DNA of 64,000 nucleotides from Sphaerochaeta halotolerans (GCF_003429665.1 NZ_QUWK01000005.1:1-64000); one strand, 5' to 3'; counted from the first letter of the stretch, positions 54,701-63,567 are shown. Program-made: numbers and translations. Notes: generated by a model not told the origin, from the letters alone.

Positions 54701-55149
54701 GCATCCCTGAGTGCTTGCTCCAGATCAATTCCGCCCTGCATTTCCTTGCGTATAGCCTCTAGGAACGGTTCTCCCACTCCTTCTTTCGTCAAGAGTTCAT
54801 GCAAGGGAAACCAGTATGCATCTGCAAACGCATCGTTTCTTCCCGGTAGGGCTGTAATTAAGCCGTCTGAGATCCGTTTCTGTTCCAAATGTCGGGAAGA
54901 GAGTGAGAGGAACCACTCTGCATCTCCCAGTTGCAATACTCCCTCTGCTTCCAGAGACGGGTGCTTGGCTGGTGCATAGAGGAGTGACCAAAGTGCCTTG
55001 ATAATGGTCGTCTTCCCTACCCCGTTTGCCCCGGTAAGGATGTTGAGCCCTGCATGTAGCGTGGTAAGCTCACCGAAGGATCGCACTGCAAATCCAGGAG
55101 CCTTGGAAAGGGTAAAACGAGTAAATCGACAGGTGGTGTTATGCTCCAT
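51712..55149 (-). CDS. YhaN/SbcC-like AAA ATPase
   Basis: The 1145-residue protein is a Rad50-type ATPase. Walker A TGANGVGKTTIIKALW is near the N terminus, long coiled coils follow (about 170-330 and 480-770), and the signature QLSSGTRIQLLFSLR and Walker B FPIFFDELMANSDDER lie near residues 855-905. Two hydrophobic helices sit at about 405-450 between the coils, as in YhaN. A C-terminal extension of roughly 200 residues follows the ATPase. It overlaps the Mre11-like gene by 11 bases and should form an end-processing complex with it. Confidence 0.82.
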   Translation of the reverse strand: MEHNTTCRFTRFTLSKAPGFAVRSFGELTTLHAGLNILTGANGVGKTTIIKALWSLLYAPAKHPSLEAEGVLQLGDAEWFLSLSSRHLEQKRISDGLITALPGRNDAFADAYWFPLHELLTKEGVGEPFLEAIRKEMQGGIDLEQALRDAGGIETFSGKRHALARTLKEKQGLVNDQEKTILDNLDLQKNITNLQNELEKNKDQETEKVHLETLLEYLSTKETVEEISSQLKSYHPVLNVMTPHSLEEARTREHEYKAAESAMQQAKDELRETEENLASCNVEQTDIDNQNMPRLIEQRSEALNAAKRALEAAHKEALRAQEGRRTWEEAHRWLMDGPPDEQTLKNMVKRLHSLAYACEPLRCQLASSEYVVRALGEEEPFDEGLVEQLRSIKQQLTSLVFVAARKESLQPTTPMKLSLVSILSLIIASTGAILGYTLHTGFSLAAIPLLVLLFIVAGRKRPNPLFRDIEIQLQKRFEQVNTQLEKNGQPPMDSSDAESITNSLAVVTSKIANLEHKGAENERRRSAQKTYDDALSQWNVWLHQWEEAAADLNLTVEPALEGAQFFHFAEHLQEWVHRNAAEKEALALLKDAEKSFKEALEALQKLCNTTTSDVVELLSAAATLVSSINDARRYTEQHKKDAQRLERSVVRFENAEAARSSLYTSLGLAVGDMHTLERLDPQVAEYQEIVMNHQLAKTQLERFSPQIREEAEAGSAGVFSNLLAETKTKLEKSKEQERTLWEWEHTYQELCNDTALENAELDYIKAEHALEANRQDEVDKRMVYFLYEQIKEQSERTYQPQVVQKASKWLQRITQNRYLLTVGDAGFLAQDSVTMRPYALDQLSSGTRIQLLFSLRMAFLEMLEGAGAYHFPIFFDELMANSDDERSLAIAESIVEIAKQRQVFYCTAQRDEVRKLDQVAEGEYLLIDLEDEQRDYRVLQHPFEEAALNKESLPPFEEDYLSYAAACKVAKAELWEPIGALSSWYLCTSSKELEALLVRGFASAGQARGASEVYAKRFFLLSLAQKLARRGRPKLLVPQDLDDEGLILNKKANYYKALVRFLEEQPKSGNDVLEAIAGKVLKGFREPTLTAFDAWLHEKKYASEETPYTYSEILDRIRLEEETLTVISDEYMIVQRYLKSLSLTP

Positions 55150-56356
55150 GCTCCCTCCGCTGGATTTCCATTGCCCTGAGTAACTGCAAAGCAGCCCGCT
55201 TCCCTCGGTTTACTGCCTCTTCATGACTAAGAGAAGTCCGGTGCAGGAGGTTGAACCCACGAGTGTTGAAACTCTCTGCTTCCAATCTTTGATAGGTAGC
55301 TCCCAGTTGCTCCAATGCCTTGCTATCGCCAAGCATCCTGGCAAGCAACGCTTGAGGCCCGTTCCCCTTCGCTAATTGATCAAGGTCTACTTCCAGTTCT
55401 GTCGCATCTTCCTGGCGGTTCAGGAGCAATACTTCCAAGTCCTGCTCTTGGAAGAGCAGTTCGCTATCACCACTCTCGAAAGAAAATACCTGGTGGAGAT
55501 CCAATGAGGGGTGTAGATACCCTGTGTAGACCAGGCTTACTGCAACTGTTCCACTCGGAGACAACTGGTCGATGTATGCACGTACGGATTGGGTAACTGC
55601 CCTACGCAATGATTCAAGGTCTTGTATGCCGGTAATATTCACTTTGCAGATTTCATAGCGATATGGACAGATTGGTATGAACAGCGGTTCTTTCCAAGTA
55701 CGCCCTTGTTCTGTTTCCAGGAGATACACCCCATGGGCTCCGGTTTCCTGCACATCGAGTGCGAAGGGAGAACCACAGTAGTAGGCTGTGGAACCACTCA
55801 CGCTGCCCCCTTTATGGATATGCCCGAGCATCCAGAGGGGAATGCCGGTATGCAGAAGAGCATATTCATCGATAGGAGCATAGGAGGAGGTGCGTTGCCC
55901 AAAGTCTGCATGCAGAAGCCCCAGAGAGAGGTGGGAAGGGTCAACAAGACTTGAATCAAATGAATCCAAAGGGGAGTTATCGACGTGAGAATGGGGAAAG
56001 GACCAACCAATGAAGCGGACATCTTGTATATTATATGATTCCCAGGTTCCTTTCAAACCGAGAATTTTGATTGCATCACTGTCTTCAGCCAACCGGGGGA
56101 ATACCGACCAGTCATGGTTTCCTCCTACTCCAACAACGTGGATTCCTGCACGCTTGAGTTTTTCAAGCCCGGAGAGCAGGGGACCATAGACGGAAAGCCA
56201 CGTTCGTTCATGTTCCACGACATCTCCGGACAGTGCCACTACATCCACGGCAAGCTCAATCGCTTTCTGGATGATAGCGTCCCAGGCAGCATGACCGGAT
56301 TGTGCAAGCTCAGGCTTTCGCCCCATATGAATGTCTGCACATGCAAGAATTCTCAT
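55139..56356 (-). CDS. SbcD/YhaO-like metallophosphoesterase
   Basis: The 405-residue protein starts with RILACADIHMG (metal-binding Asp and His), then VALSGDVVEHE, GVGGNHDW and LGHIHKGG, the five motifs of the Mre11/SbcD nuclease. The C-terminal half is unlike SbcD and fits the DUF of YhaO. It is coupled with the YhaN-like ATPase and probably supplies the nuclease. Confidence 0.88.
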   Translation of the reverse strand: MRILACADIHMGRKPELAQSGHAAWDAIIQKAIELAVDVVALSGDVVEHERTWLSVYGPLLSGLEKLKRAGIHVVGVGGNHDWSVFPRLAEDSDAIKILGLKGTWESYNIQDVRFIGWSFPHSHVDNSPLDSFDSSLVDPSHLSLGLLHADFGQRTSSYAPIDEYALLHTGIPLWMLGHIHKGGSVSGSTAYYCGSPFALDVQETGAHGVYLLETEQGRTWKEPLFIPICPYRYEICKVNITGIQDLESLRRAVTQSVRAYIDQLSPSGTVAVSLVYTGYLHPSLDLHQVFSFESGDSELLFQEQDLEVLLLNRQEDATELEVDLDQLAKGNGPQALLARMLGDSKALEQLGATYQRLEAESFNTRGFNLLHRTSLSHEEAVNRGKRAALQLLRAMEIQRREHGA

Positions 56357-56453
56357 TCTGCCTCTCCTTGAGTGGAGTATACCATAGTTGAAGGGTTTTT
56401 ACGCAGAAAGAGGTGGGCAGACACCCACCTCCAAAGAAGCCACAACCTACACA

Positions 56454-58235
56454 TCATTCCGGGTAGGCACCACGCTTTACATACGTGGTATGTAACAGCT
56501 GGTGGCTCAAATGCCCCAAGGGTTGCTTTAGGAACGAGGTATAGAGTTCCTGGATGGACGGATTCTCATGGGATTTGCGTATCGGCATACCACGGTCTTC
56601 CTCATAGATCGACATGGCACGTTTTCTCCTAATTTCCTTGTTTGTAGGAATAGGTTGTCCTCCTCCACCGAGGCATCCGTCGGGACAGGTCATTACTTCT
56701 ATAAATGCGTAGGGACTCTTGCCTTCCTGAATCTGGTCCAAGAGGACTCGGGCGTTCGCCAGTGTATTGGCTACGGCAACCTTCAGCGGGGTTTCCCCAA
56801 TCATGATGGTCGCCTCCCTAATACCTGCTCCTATGCGAATTTGTTCAAACTCCAATGCATCCAGCTTGGTTTTGGTAATGGTCTCATAGGCGGTCCTGAG
56901 GGCTGCCTCCATAACTCCTCCAGTGGCACCAAACAATACCGCTGAACCGGTGGACTGCCCTAGAGGATCGTCAAACTTACCATCTTCCAGATGGGCAAAA
57001 TCTATCCCGATTCTCTTCAGCATTCTTGCCAGTTCCCGTGTGGTCAGCACATAATCGACATCACAGAAGTACTCATCATCGGTGAACGAGCCCTTGTCCC
57101 TCCAGTAGGAGAATGCACTGTCAATCTCACTTCTTCCTGCTTCAAACTTCTTTGCTGTACATGGCATGATTGAAACCACCCGTATGTTGCGGGGGTCTAT
57201 TCCTGCCTGCTCCGCATAATAGGTCTTGGCAATGGAACCAAACATTTGCTGTGGAGACTTGCAAGATGAGAGATGTTCCAGTTGATCGGGATAGAAGGTC
57301 TCGATGAACTTGATCCATCCAGGTGAACAGCTGGTGATCATGGGGAGCGTCCCACCGTTGGTTAAGCGTTGAATCAACTCATGAGACTCTTCCATGATGG
57401 TCAGATCTGCACTGAACTGGGTATCGAATACTCTGTCGAATCCCAGGGTCCGGAGCGCGCTGACCATCTTTCCGGTCACGAGGGATCCCTCACCCAAACC
57501 CATTGCCTCTCCGAGTCCTACTCTAATTGCAGGGGCTGTCTGTACCAGCACCACAAGATTTGGGTCAGCAATTGCATCAAAGACTGCGCTCTCATGACTC
57601 TTCTCGGTAATGGCACCGGTCGGACACACGAGAGAACACTGCCCGCAGTTCGTGCATACGGAGGAAGCTAGCCCCTCATCGAAGAACGTTGACACCGTAG
57701 TGCGGAGTCCCCGTTGCATCATCTCGATTGCATGCACTTCTTGGACATTTGCACATACCTCAACGCAACGATTGCAGAGAATGCAAGCATTAGGGTCGCG
57801 AACAATTGATGGAGAAGAGTCGTCGATTGGCCGTATCGATTTCTTCGTTCTTTCGAATCGTGATTCTCTCACTCCCAGTTGCAGGGCAAGTGCCTGCAAT
57901 TCGCAGTTGAGATTTCTCTCACAGGTGGTGCAAAGCAGTGGATGGTTGGCAAGCAACAACTCAAGGTTCAATTTCCTTGCGCTCATGACACGATTACTAT
58001 GAGTATGGATGACCATATCCTGCTTGACGGTATGCAAGCATGAGCGAACCAAGCGTTTGTACCCATCTATTTCAACCACGCAGATACCGCAGGACCCATG
58101 TGCTGATACATCTTCGAGGTAACAGAGAGAGGGAACCTTGATTCCTGCAACGTTGCATGCATCCAAGATTCTCGTCCCTTCTGGAACTGTGACAGTTTTT
58201 CCATCAACGGAGAGTGTGATCATCTTCCTATCCAT
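56454..58235 (-). CDS. hydA: [FeFe] hydrogenase catalytic subunit, NAD-linked type
   Basis: About 593 residues from the ATG at 58235 behind AGGAGGT. Order: N-terminal [2Fe-2S] (CYLEDVSAHGSCGIC), a His-type [4Fe-4S] (CTTCERNLNCELQ), two [4Fe-4S] ferredoxin motifs (CILCNRCVEVC and CTNCGQCSLVCPTGA), then H-cluster motifs TSCSPGW, MPCTAKKFE and MTCPDGCLGGGGQP. The ending after the H domain is short. It overlaps the beta-subunit stop by eight bases. It oxidises or makes H2, linked to NAD and ferredoxin in bifurcating complexes. Confidence 0.93.
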   Translation of the reverse strand: MDRKMITLSVDGKTVTVPEGTRILDACNVAGIKVPSLCYLEDVSAHGSCGICVVEIDGYKRLVRSCLHTVKQDMVIHTHSNRVMSARKLNLELLLANHPLLCTTCERNLNCELQALALQLGVRESRFERTKKSIRPIDDSSPSIVRDPNACILCNRCVEVCANVQEVHAIEMMQRGLRTTVSTFFDEGLASSVCTNCGQCSLVCPTGAITEKSHESAVFDAIADPNLVVLVQTAPAIRVGLGEAMGLGEGSLVTGKMVSALRTLGFDRVFDTQFSADLTIMEESHELIQRLTNGGTLPMITSCSPGWIKFIETFYPDQLEHLSSCKSPQQMFGSIAKTYYAEQAGIDPRNIRVVSIMPCTAKKFEAGRSEIDSAFSYWRDKGSFTDDEYFCDVDYVLTTRELARMLKRIGIDFAHLEDGKFDDPLGQSTGSAVLFGATGGVMEAALRTAYETITKTKLDALEFEQIRIGAGIREATIMIGETPLKVAVANTLANARVLLDQIQEGKSPYAFIEVMTCPDGCLGGGGQPIPTNKEIRRKRAMSIYEEDRGMPIRKSHENPSIQELYTSFLKQPLGHLSHQLLHTTYVKRGAYPE

Positions 58236-61200
58236 AGAGCACCTCCTGTTCACACTTGACATCGCACCTGAGACATCTTCCTGCCTCCATTCTTGCCTGA
58301 CGCCCGGTATAGCCCTTGTTCACCTCTTCAAAGGATCCACTTCTTGCTGCGACAGGAAGTTTTTCAGCATTGATTGCTTTCCCTTCATACAGGGTTTTAC
58401 CCACTGTCTGTTCATAGCTAAAGGTAGTAAAGAGCTGTGCAAACCGGTCTTCTCCACTCAACCTGCGGTCGATCAAGCGGGCAACTTCCTTGCCCTGCCC
58501 CATCGCCTCGGCTGCTGTGGAAGGACCGTTGATGACATCCCCGATTGCCCAGACATGTTCCTGGTTGGTCTCATACAGGTATGGTTTCACCTCCAGATGG
58601 CCTCGCTTGGAAACTGCAAGCTTTTCTGTTTCCAGAAGTTCTGTATCAACTCGCTCTCCTATGGCTACAATGACCGTGTCACAAGCGAGAGAGCGGATAG
58701 TGCCGGTTCCCCGTCGAATTCTTCTTCCGCTGAGATCATATTCCCCGATTTCTAGCTCCTCCACCTCAAGAGCCTCCAGTCGGCCCTTTTTATCTCTGGT
58801 TACCTTTTTGGGAGCTACATTGAAGATACAGGGGATACCTTCACTGAAAGCTTCCTCGATCTCACTCTCATTGGCCGGCATGTCCTCTTTATCTCTTCTA
58901 TAGGCTATGGTTACTTCAATTCCCATTCGCCAGAGAGATCTGGCAACATCGATGGCGACATTACCACCCCCGATGATAACAACACGCTTTCCAACGGGAA
59001 GGGATTCTCCTTCGGCCAGTGCATTGAGTACATCGGTACCCTGCACCACTTGCCCTCCCTCAGCACCATCGAGCTGTAGGGTTGCATGATGGTAAGAGCC
59101 AAGAGCAAGAATGACTTCATCATAGTCACTCTTGAGATCAGCTATTTGCATGTCCTTACCAAGCCGCTTGTTGAAAGCAAAGGTGATGGGAAGCTGTTCA
59201 AAGAGCTCCAACTCCTTTGCAAGCACTTCTCTCGGTAGTCTATAGCTTGGGATGCCATAGCGAAGTACACCACCAGCTTCACTATGCTCATCGTAGATGG
59301 TCACTTCATGCCCAAGACGTACGAGATAGAATGCTGCACTCAGACCAGCTGGGCCTGCACCGACAATCCCAATCTTCTTGCCTGTTGAAGCAGGAATCTT
59401 AGAAACCATCTCTTGGTACACTTCGTGTTCGTTGCCCATCTTATAGAGCGTATCTGCAAGATAGCGATGCAGTTCACCCTGATGGACAGGAGCGTCCAAG
59501 GTATCCCTTCTGCAACGCATCTGACAGTGGAAGTGGCATATTCTCCCAAGGGTACCTGGGAGAGGATTGTCTTCCAGTGTGGAGGTAAATGCCTCTACCA
59601 GACGATTTTCCCTAAGCAGTGCAATATAGGTGGGAATCCGCATGGAAAGTGGACAGGAGTTGGAACAAAGCTCATCTACCAAAGCTTCACACGTTCCAGC
59701 TGTACAACGCTTTCTTAAAATATGGCTTTCATATTCTTCAGGGAAATATCGTAATGTCGTGAGTACTGGATTGGTTGCAGACTGCCCGAGCCCGCACATT
59801 GCTGTATCGCTGATATGGGCTCCCAAGGTTTCCAACATCTGCAGATCGTCTTTCTTTCCTTCCCCTTTGGTAATTCTGTCAAGAATAGAAAATACTTGTG
59901 AGAGGCCTTCCCTACAGGGGGTACAGTTTCCACAGGACTCCTTGGTGGTAAATTCAACGAAATAGCGTGCAGAGTCCACCATGCAGTTATCATTGTCCAT
60001 GACAACCATACCTCCAGACCCCATGATGGATCCGAGGGCAGCTAAGCTCTCATAATCGATGCTCTTGTCAAAGAGACGGGCGGGAATGCAGCCTCCTGAG
60101 GGTCCTCCACTCTGTACCGCCTTGATACGTTTGGTCTTCGAGACTGATCCTCCTCCTGCCCCATACACCAAGGTGGTTAGCTTCTCTCCCAAGGGGAGTT
60201 CTACCAGTCCGGTGTGCTTTACTTTACCTACCAAGGAAAATACTTTCGTTCCGGGTGAGGAAGGAATTCCATATTTCAAAAACCAATCACTCCCCTTCCC
60301 AATGATAAGGGGAATGTTGCACCAGGTCTCCAGATTATTGATGGTTGTTGGGTAGCCAAGATACCCTTTCTGACTGGGGAATGGTGGTTTCGAGCGAGGA
60401 CGACCAGCTCTTCCTTCCAGCGATGCAATCAGGGCTGTTTCCTCTCCACAGACAAAGGCCCCGGCACCTTCTACAACCTGTAGGTCGAAGCGCATGTTGG
60501 CACCAAGAATGTCTTTCCCTAACAGATTGTTAGCATAGGCATCTGCAATTGCTTTTTGCAACCGCTCCACTGCAAGAGGGTATTCAGCACGGACATAGAT
60601 GATTCCCTCTTCTGCCCCGGTAACGTAGGAGGCTAGCAACATGCCTTCTATAAGCATATGAGGGTCGCTCTCCATCTCATTACGGTTCATGTATGCCCCG
60701 GGGTCTCCCTCATCGGCATTGCAGATCAAGTACTTCTGCGCTGACTCTTCTTTCTTCATCAACTCCCACTTGAGTCCGGTGGGGAACCCGGCTCCCCCAC
60801 GGCCTCTAAGCTTTGATGATTTGACTTCATCGAGTACAGCATCCCTGTTCATGGAAAAGAGCGCTTTTTCCAGTGCTCTATATCCACCAACAGAAACATA
60901 CTCAGCGATGTTGGTCGGGTCGATGATCCCAGCATCACGGAGCACCAGTTTTAGCTGTGGATGGAAAAAGGGTATCTCATTCCATTCTAAAAGTTCGGGA
61001 AATCCATCACCATACTCATGAAAGGAGAGATGATGGTCCCATCTGCTGATCTTGCAGAAGGCTTTTTCCGAATAATATGTACCTTCAAGAAGCGCCTTTA
61101 CAATCGGTGCACAATCAGCCTCCCCTACCTTGTGCAGGAGCACCATAGGCTTTCCGGGGATGGAAATCAACACAAGTGGTTCTTCACTGCAACAACCAAA

Positions 61201-61383
61201 ACAACCAACTGAGCGAAGAAAAAATCCATCTTTCTTTTTCTTTTGAAGAGCTGAAAATGCTTCAAAGAGCACATCTGCACCACTGCCGATTCCGCAAGTG
61301 CCCATTCCTACAGCAATTGCTGGTATGTCTGGATAGAGGGTCTTTCTTCCTTCATTGTCTAAGCGATCCAATATACTGCTCAT
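58228..61383 (-). CDS. hydB: hydrogenase beta subunit fused to GltD/NfnB-like oxidoreductase
   Basis: The 1051-residue protein joins two enzymes. The first half is NuoF/HydB-like: a thioredoxin-type [2Fe-2S] end, SKLRGRGGAGFPTGLKW (FMN/NADH site), and the CGNCTPCREG cluster motif. From about residue 570 follows a GltD/NfnB-like part: a cysteine-rich [4Fe-4S] region (CHFHCQMRCRRDT), GAGPAGLSAAF (FAD), IGGGNVAIDVARS (NAD(P)H), and AIGDVINGPSTAAEA. This fusion would give the complex a second flavin and pyridine nucleotide site, for instance for NADPH. Overlaps hydC by four bases. Confidence 0.92.
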   Translation of the reverse strand: MSSILDRLDNEGRKTLYPDIPAIAVGMGTCGIGSGADVLFEAFSALQKKKKDGFFLRSVGCFGCCSEEPLVLISIPGKPMVLLHKVGEADCAPIVKALLEGTYYSEKAFCKISRWDHHLSFHEYGDGFPELLEWNEIPFFHPQLKLVLRDAGIIDPTNIAEYVSVGGYRALEKALFSMNRDAVLDEVKSSKLRGRGGAGFPTGLKWELMKKEESAQKYLICNADEGDPGAYMNRNEMESDPHMLIEGMLLASYVTGAEEGIIYVRAEYPLAVERLQKAIADAYANNLLGKDILGANMRFDLQVVEGAGAFVCGEETALIASLEGRAGRPRSKPPFPSQKGYLGYPTTINNLETWCNIPLIIGKGSDWFLKYGIPSSPGTKVFSLVGKVKHTGLVELPLGEKLTTLVYGAGGGSVSKTKRIKAVQSGGPSGGCIPARLFDKSIDYESLAALGSIMGSGGMVVMDNDNCMVDSARYFVEFTTKESCGNCTPCREGLSQVFSILDRITKGEGKKDDLQMLETLGAHISDTAMCGLGQSATNPVLTTLRYFPEEYESHILRKRCTAGTCEALVDELCSNSCPLSMRIPTYIALLRENRLVEAFTSTLEDNPLPGTLGRICHFHCQMRCRRDTLDAPVHQGELHRYLADTLYKMGNEHEVYQEMVSKIPASTGKKIGIVGAGPAGLSAAFYLVRLGHEVTIYDEHSEAGGVLRYGIPSYRLPREVLAKELELFEQLPITFAFNKRLGKDMQIADLKSDYDEVILALGSYHHATLQLDGAEGGQVVQGTDVLNALAEGESLPVGKRVVIIGGGNVAIDVARSLWRMGIEVTIAYRRDKEDMPANESEIEEAFSEGIPCIFNVAPKKVTRDKKGRLEALEVEELEIGEYDLSGRRIRRGTGTIRSLACDTVIVAIGERVDTELLETEKLAVSKRGHLEVKPYLYETNQEHVWAIGDVINGPSTAAEAMGQGKEVARLIDRRLSGEDRFAQLFTTFSYEQTVGKTLYEGKAINAEKLPVAARSGSFEEVNKGYTGRQARMEAGRCLRCDVKCEQEVLYG

Positions 61384-61874
61384 GCTCCCTCCTTTCGCGC
61401 TGAGAGGGCTTCTATCATGGTAGCGAGTTTCTCTTCGGTCACCATGGAGTGAATCACTTCATCGATTGCAATGACCGGAGCAAGTGCACACTGCCCAAAA
61501 CAAGCCACAGTATGTACGGTAAAACGATAATCAGGGGTGGTGGCCATCCCATCTTCGTCCAATTCAATGCCCAACATATGCAACACATTGTCTAGCAAAG
61601 GTTTGGATCCCCTTGTATGACAGGCCGTTCCACGACAGACTGTGATTACATGTTCACCTTGTGCTTTCAGATTGAAAAAAGCATAGAAGGTGACAACTGA
61701 ATAGATTTGGGATAGCGGTACACCCAACTCTTTGGCCACCATTACCAGCTCTTGTTTGGGGAGATAGTTGTGCTCATTCGTGCGTTGCACTGCTTCAAGT
61801 ATGGAGAGAAGTGCACCATGACGCTCTCTATGCTTGGAAACAATCGCCGCGATCTCATTCGCTCGATCATTCAT
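61380..61874 (-). CDS. hydC: hydrogenase gamma subunit, NuoE-like
   Basis: 164 residues from the ATG at 61874 behind AAGGAGGTCC. A helical start is followed by the thioredoxin-like [2Fe-2S] fold with CRGTACHTRGS and CFGQCALAPV, the four-cysteine NuoE/HydC set. First gene of the hydCBA operon. A 14-base near-palindrome of AT-rich sequence lies upstream around 62018-62050. Confidence 0.92.
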   Translation of the reverse strand: MNDRANEIAAIVSKHRERHGALLSILEAVQRTNEHNYLPKQELVMVAKELGVPLSQIYSVVTFYAFFNLKAQGEHVITVCRGTACHTRGSKPLLDNVLHMLGIELDEDGMATTPDYRFTVHTVACFGQCALAPVIAIDEVIHSMVTEEKLATMIEALSARKEGA

Positions 61875-62017
61875 GAGGACCTCCTTGGGAAAAAAACACG
61901 GGACACACCCTTTGTATTGCAAATACCATTAAATATGGCAGTAGCAGTTCCAGAAGATCATGTTTATTCTAAACCAGCAAATCTCTAAAAGCAAGGTGTT
62001 TTATTTACGACTAAAAT

Positions 62018-62051
62018 GCAATAAAGAGTATTATTTTACTTTATTTGCTTT
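62018..62051. promoter_or_regulatory. AT-rich inverted repeat between hydC and yjbQ
   Basis: GCAATAAAGAGTA and TTACTTTATTTGC form imperfect arms around a short AT loop. It lies between divergent starts (hydC on the left, yjbQ on the right), so it could be an operator for either or a hairpin. No regulator is assigned. Confidence 0.35.
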
Positions 62052-62139
62052 TTTATGTGAATTTAGGTAGATTAAAATTTAATCTCTTCTATTTGACCTT
62101 CACTTGGGTTTTTACATATGCTGTAACAAGGAGGAATGC

Positions 62140-62556
62140 ATGAAACACTATAGAAAAGAACTGTTTTTCCATATCCCTACCAGAAGAGGATTGGTAAACA
62201 TTACCAGTGATGTCCAGGATGCCATTAATGAGAGTGGTATCAAGGAGGGCTTGGTATTGATTAATGCCATGAATATCACCGCCAGTATCTTCATCAACGA
62301 TGATGAGCGTGGCTTGCATCAGGACTATGAACGTTGGCTTGAGAAACTAGCTCCAGAAAAACCCTACAGCCAGTATAATCACAATGGATTTGAGGATAAT
62401 GCAGATGCCCACTTGAAGAGAACCATTATGGGACGAGAGACGGTGTGTGCCATTACAAACGGAAGACTCGACTTTGGAACGTGGGAGCAAATCTTCTACT
62501 TTGAATTTGATGGGAAGAGAGAGAAACATGCCCTGATCAAAATCATAGGTGAATAA
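62140..62556 (+). CDS. yjbQ: YjbQ family protein (UPF0047)
   Basis: 138 residues from the ATG at 62140, with AAGGAGG upstream. It has the family's [21 protein letters not shown] opening, the [18 protein letters not shown] middle with His and Asp, and ends [19 protein letters not shown], the usual YjbQ signature. Members have weak thiamine phosphate synthase activity in vitro; the true role is uncertain. A fragment of its 3' end is repeated at 63321-63380 beyond the toxin-antitoxin pair. Confidence 0.87.
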   Translation: MKHYRKELFFHIPTRRGLVNITSDVQDAINESGIKEGLVLINAMNITASIFINDDERGLHQDYERWLEKLAPEKPYSQYNHNGFEDNADAHLKRTIMGRETVCAITNGRLDFGTWEQIFYFEFDGKREKHALIKIIGE

Positions 62557-62559
62557 GTC

Positions 62560-62880
62560 TTAGGAATCTTCGTTGGTATTGCTAGATTTGTTCTCCTTAC
62601 CATAGACAGGCGCGGTCTCCCTGAGCATCTCCTGTCGTAGTACTTTGTTTATCCTAGTCTGATACCCTTTCCCTTTTGACTTAAAATACTCCAGCACATC
62701 AGCATCCAGCTTGATGCTGATGGCCTTCTTAACAGGAACCACCTTATAATGATCCCTAGGCACAACTCGATGCAAAGTAGCGATGTATTCAGGAGTAAGT
62801 TCGGGAATATCTGAAAAGTCAATTCCACGGGTTTTAAATTCCTCTATTTCTTTTTCTGTCCAATCTTCTCTATCTGCCAT
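62560..62880 (-). CDS. brnA: BrnA family antitoxin
   Basis: About 106 residues from 62880. The second half has VPVKKAISIKLDADVLEYFKSKGKGYQTRINKVLRQEM, a BrnA ribbon-helix-helix domain. The first half has the linker DWTEKEIEEFKTRGIDFSDIPEL that wraps the toxin. It overlaps the brnT stop region by 11 bases. It neutralises the toxin and, with it, represses the operon. Confidence 0.88.
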   Translation of the reverse strand: MADREDWTEKEIEEFKTRGIDFSDIPELTPEYIATLHRVVPRDHYKVVPVKKAISIKLDADVLEYFKSKGKGYQTRINKVLRQEMLRETAPVYGKENKSSNTNEDS

Positions 62881-63175
62881 ACCATAATCCTTCTTCAATC
62901 TTTGATGCACGACGCGCTGAAATCAACCGTATCCTACCATTTTTTTCTGTCGAACAGATGACAACCAATAACACAATATTCCTAGATGCATTGCCTACCG
63001 TGATGTACCGATCCTCAAAAATGGAATGTGATTCATCACAAAATTCAATTCTTTTTGGATCAAAGAAAACTAACATGGCTTTTTCGAAGTGAATCCCATG
63101 CTTTTTCCTGTTTACTATGGCCTTTTCTTCATCCCATTCAAAACATCCATCATCGCTGATTATCGTACGTCCCAT
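62870..63175 (-). CDS. brnT: BrnT family ribonuclease toxin
   Basis: The 101-residue protein shows FEWDEEKAIVNRKKHGIHFEKAMLVF, DRYITVGNA, IRLISARRASKIEE: the full BrnT pattern including the RelE-like fold and the terminal ISARRA block. GAGGGTG precedes the start. It is first in the operon, as usual for brnTA. It is an mRNA-type ribonuclease in other bacteria. Confidence 0.9.
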   Translation of the reverse strand: MGRTIISDDGCFEWDEEKAIVNRKKHGIHFEKAMLVFFDPKRIEFCDESHSIFEDRYITVGNASRNIVLLVVICSTEKNGRIRLISARRASKIEEGLWYGR

Positions 63176-63192
63176 GGTGCACCCTCATTAGT

Positions 63193-63216
63193 AGTATATA
63201 CTTTATAATATATACT
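63193..63216. promoter_or_regulatory. brnTA operator palindrome
   Basis: AGTATATA and TATATACT are perfect 8-base arms around CTTTATAA, 18 bases upstream of the brnT start. It covers the likely -10. It is the expected site for the BrnA ribbon-helix-helix dimer. Confidence 0.65.
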
Positions 63217-63320
63217 GTACAGAATATTTTTTTATTTTGTGGGCACAATCTATTGTATTACTCCATGTTTATAGAACTATACCTAAAAATACCAACAGGA
63301 GAGTCGCTGAAGGCATTAGA

Positions 63321-63380
63321 AAATCTTCTACTTTGAGTTTGATGGAAAGAGAAACATGCCCTTATCAGTATCAATAATAA
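63321..63380 (+). pseudogene. duplicated 3' fragment of yjbQ
   Basis: About 60 bases match 62489-62550 with a few substitutions and a four-base deletion (AAATCTTCTACTTTGA ... AAACATGCCC ... ATCA). Read as protein it is [10 protein letters not shown], then out of frame. Together with the intact gene it brackets the brnTA pair. Confidence 0.8.
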
Positions 63381-63387
63381 ATATTGA

Positions 63388-63407
63388 GTAGGACGATAGC
63401 GTCCTAC
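63388..63407 (+). terminator. stem-loop after yjbQ fragment
   Basis: GTAGGACG-ATAG-CGTCCTAC is a perfect 8-base stem, followed by GATTTG. The thymine run is weak. It may have been the yjbQ terminator before the duplication. Confidence 0.5.
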
Positions 63408-63544
63408 GATTTGCACAAATAATTAAGGTATCATCACTGATCTAGCTTACGAAATACTCTCACTCTGAACACCAATCATTCAATACATATGAATTTTATA
63501 TAGGAATATGCAAATATATCATTACACGTTATCTGACAATACTA

Positions 63545-63567
63545 TGCCATTCAATGCTTGAATGGCA
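63545..63567. terminator. 10-base perfect stem-loop
   Basis: TGCCATTCAA-TGC-TTGAATGGCA forms a perfect stem. A T-rich stretch follows on the plus strand only after about ten bases. Function uncertain. Confidence 0.4.
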
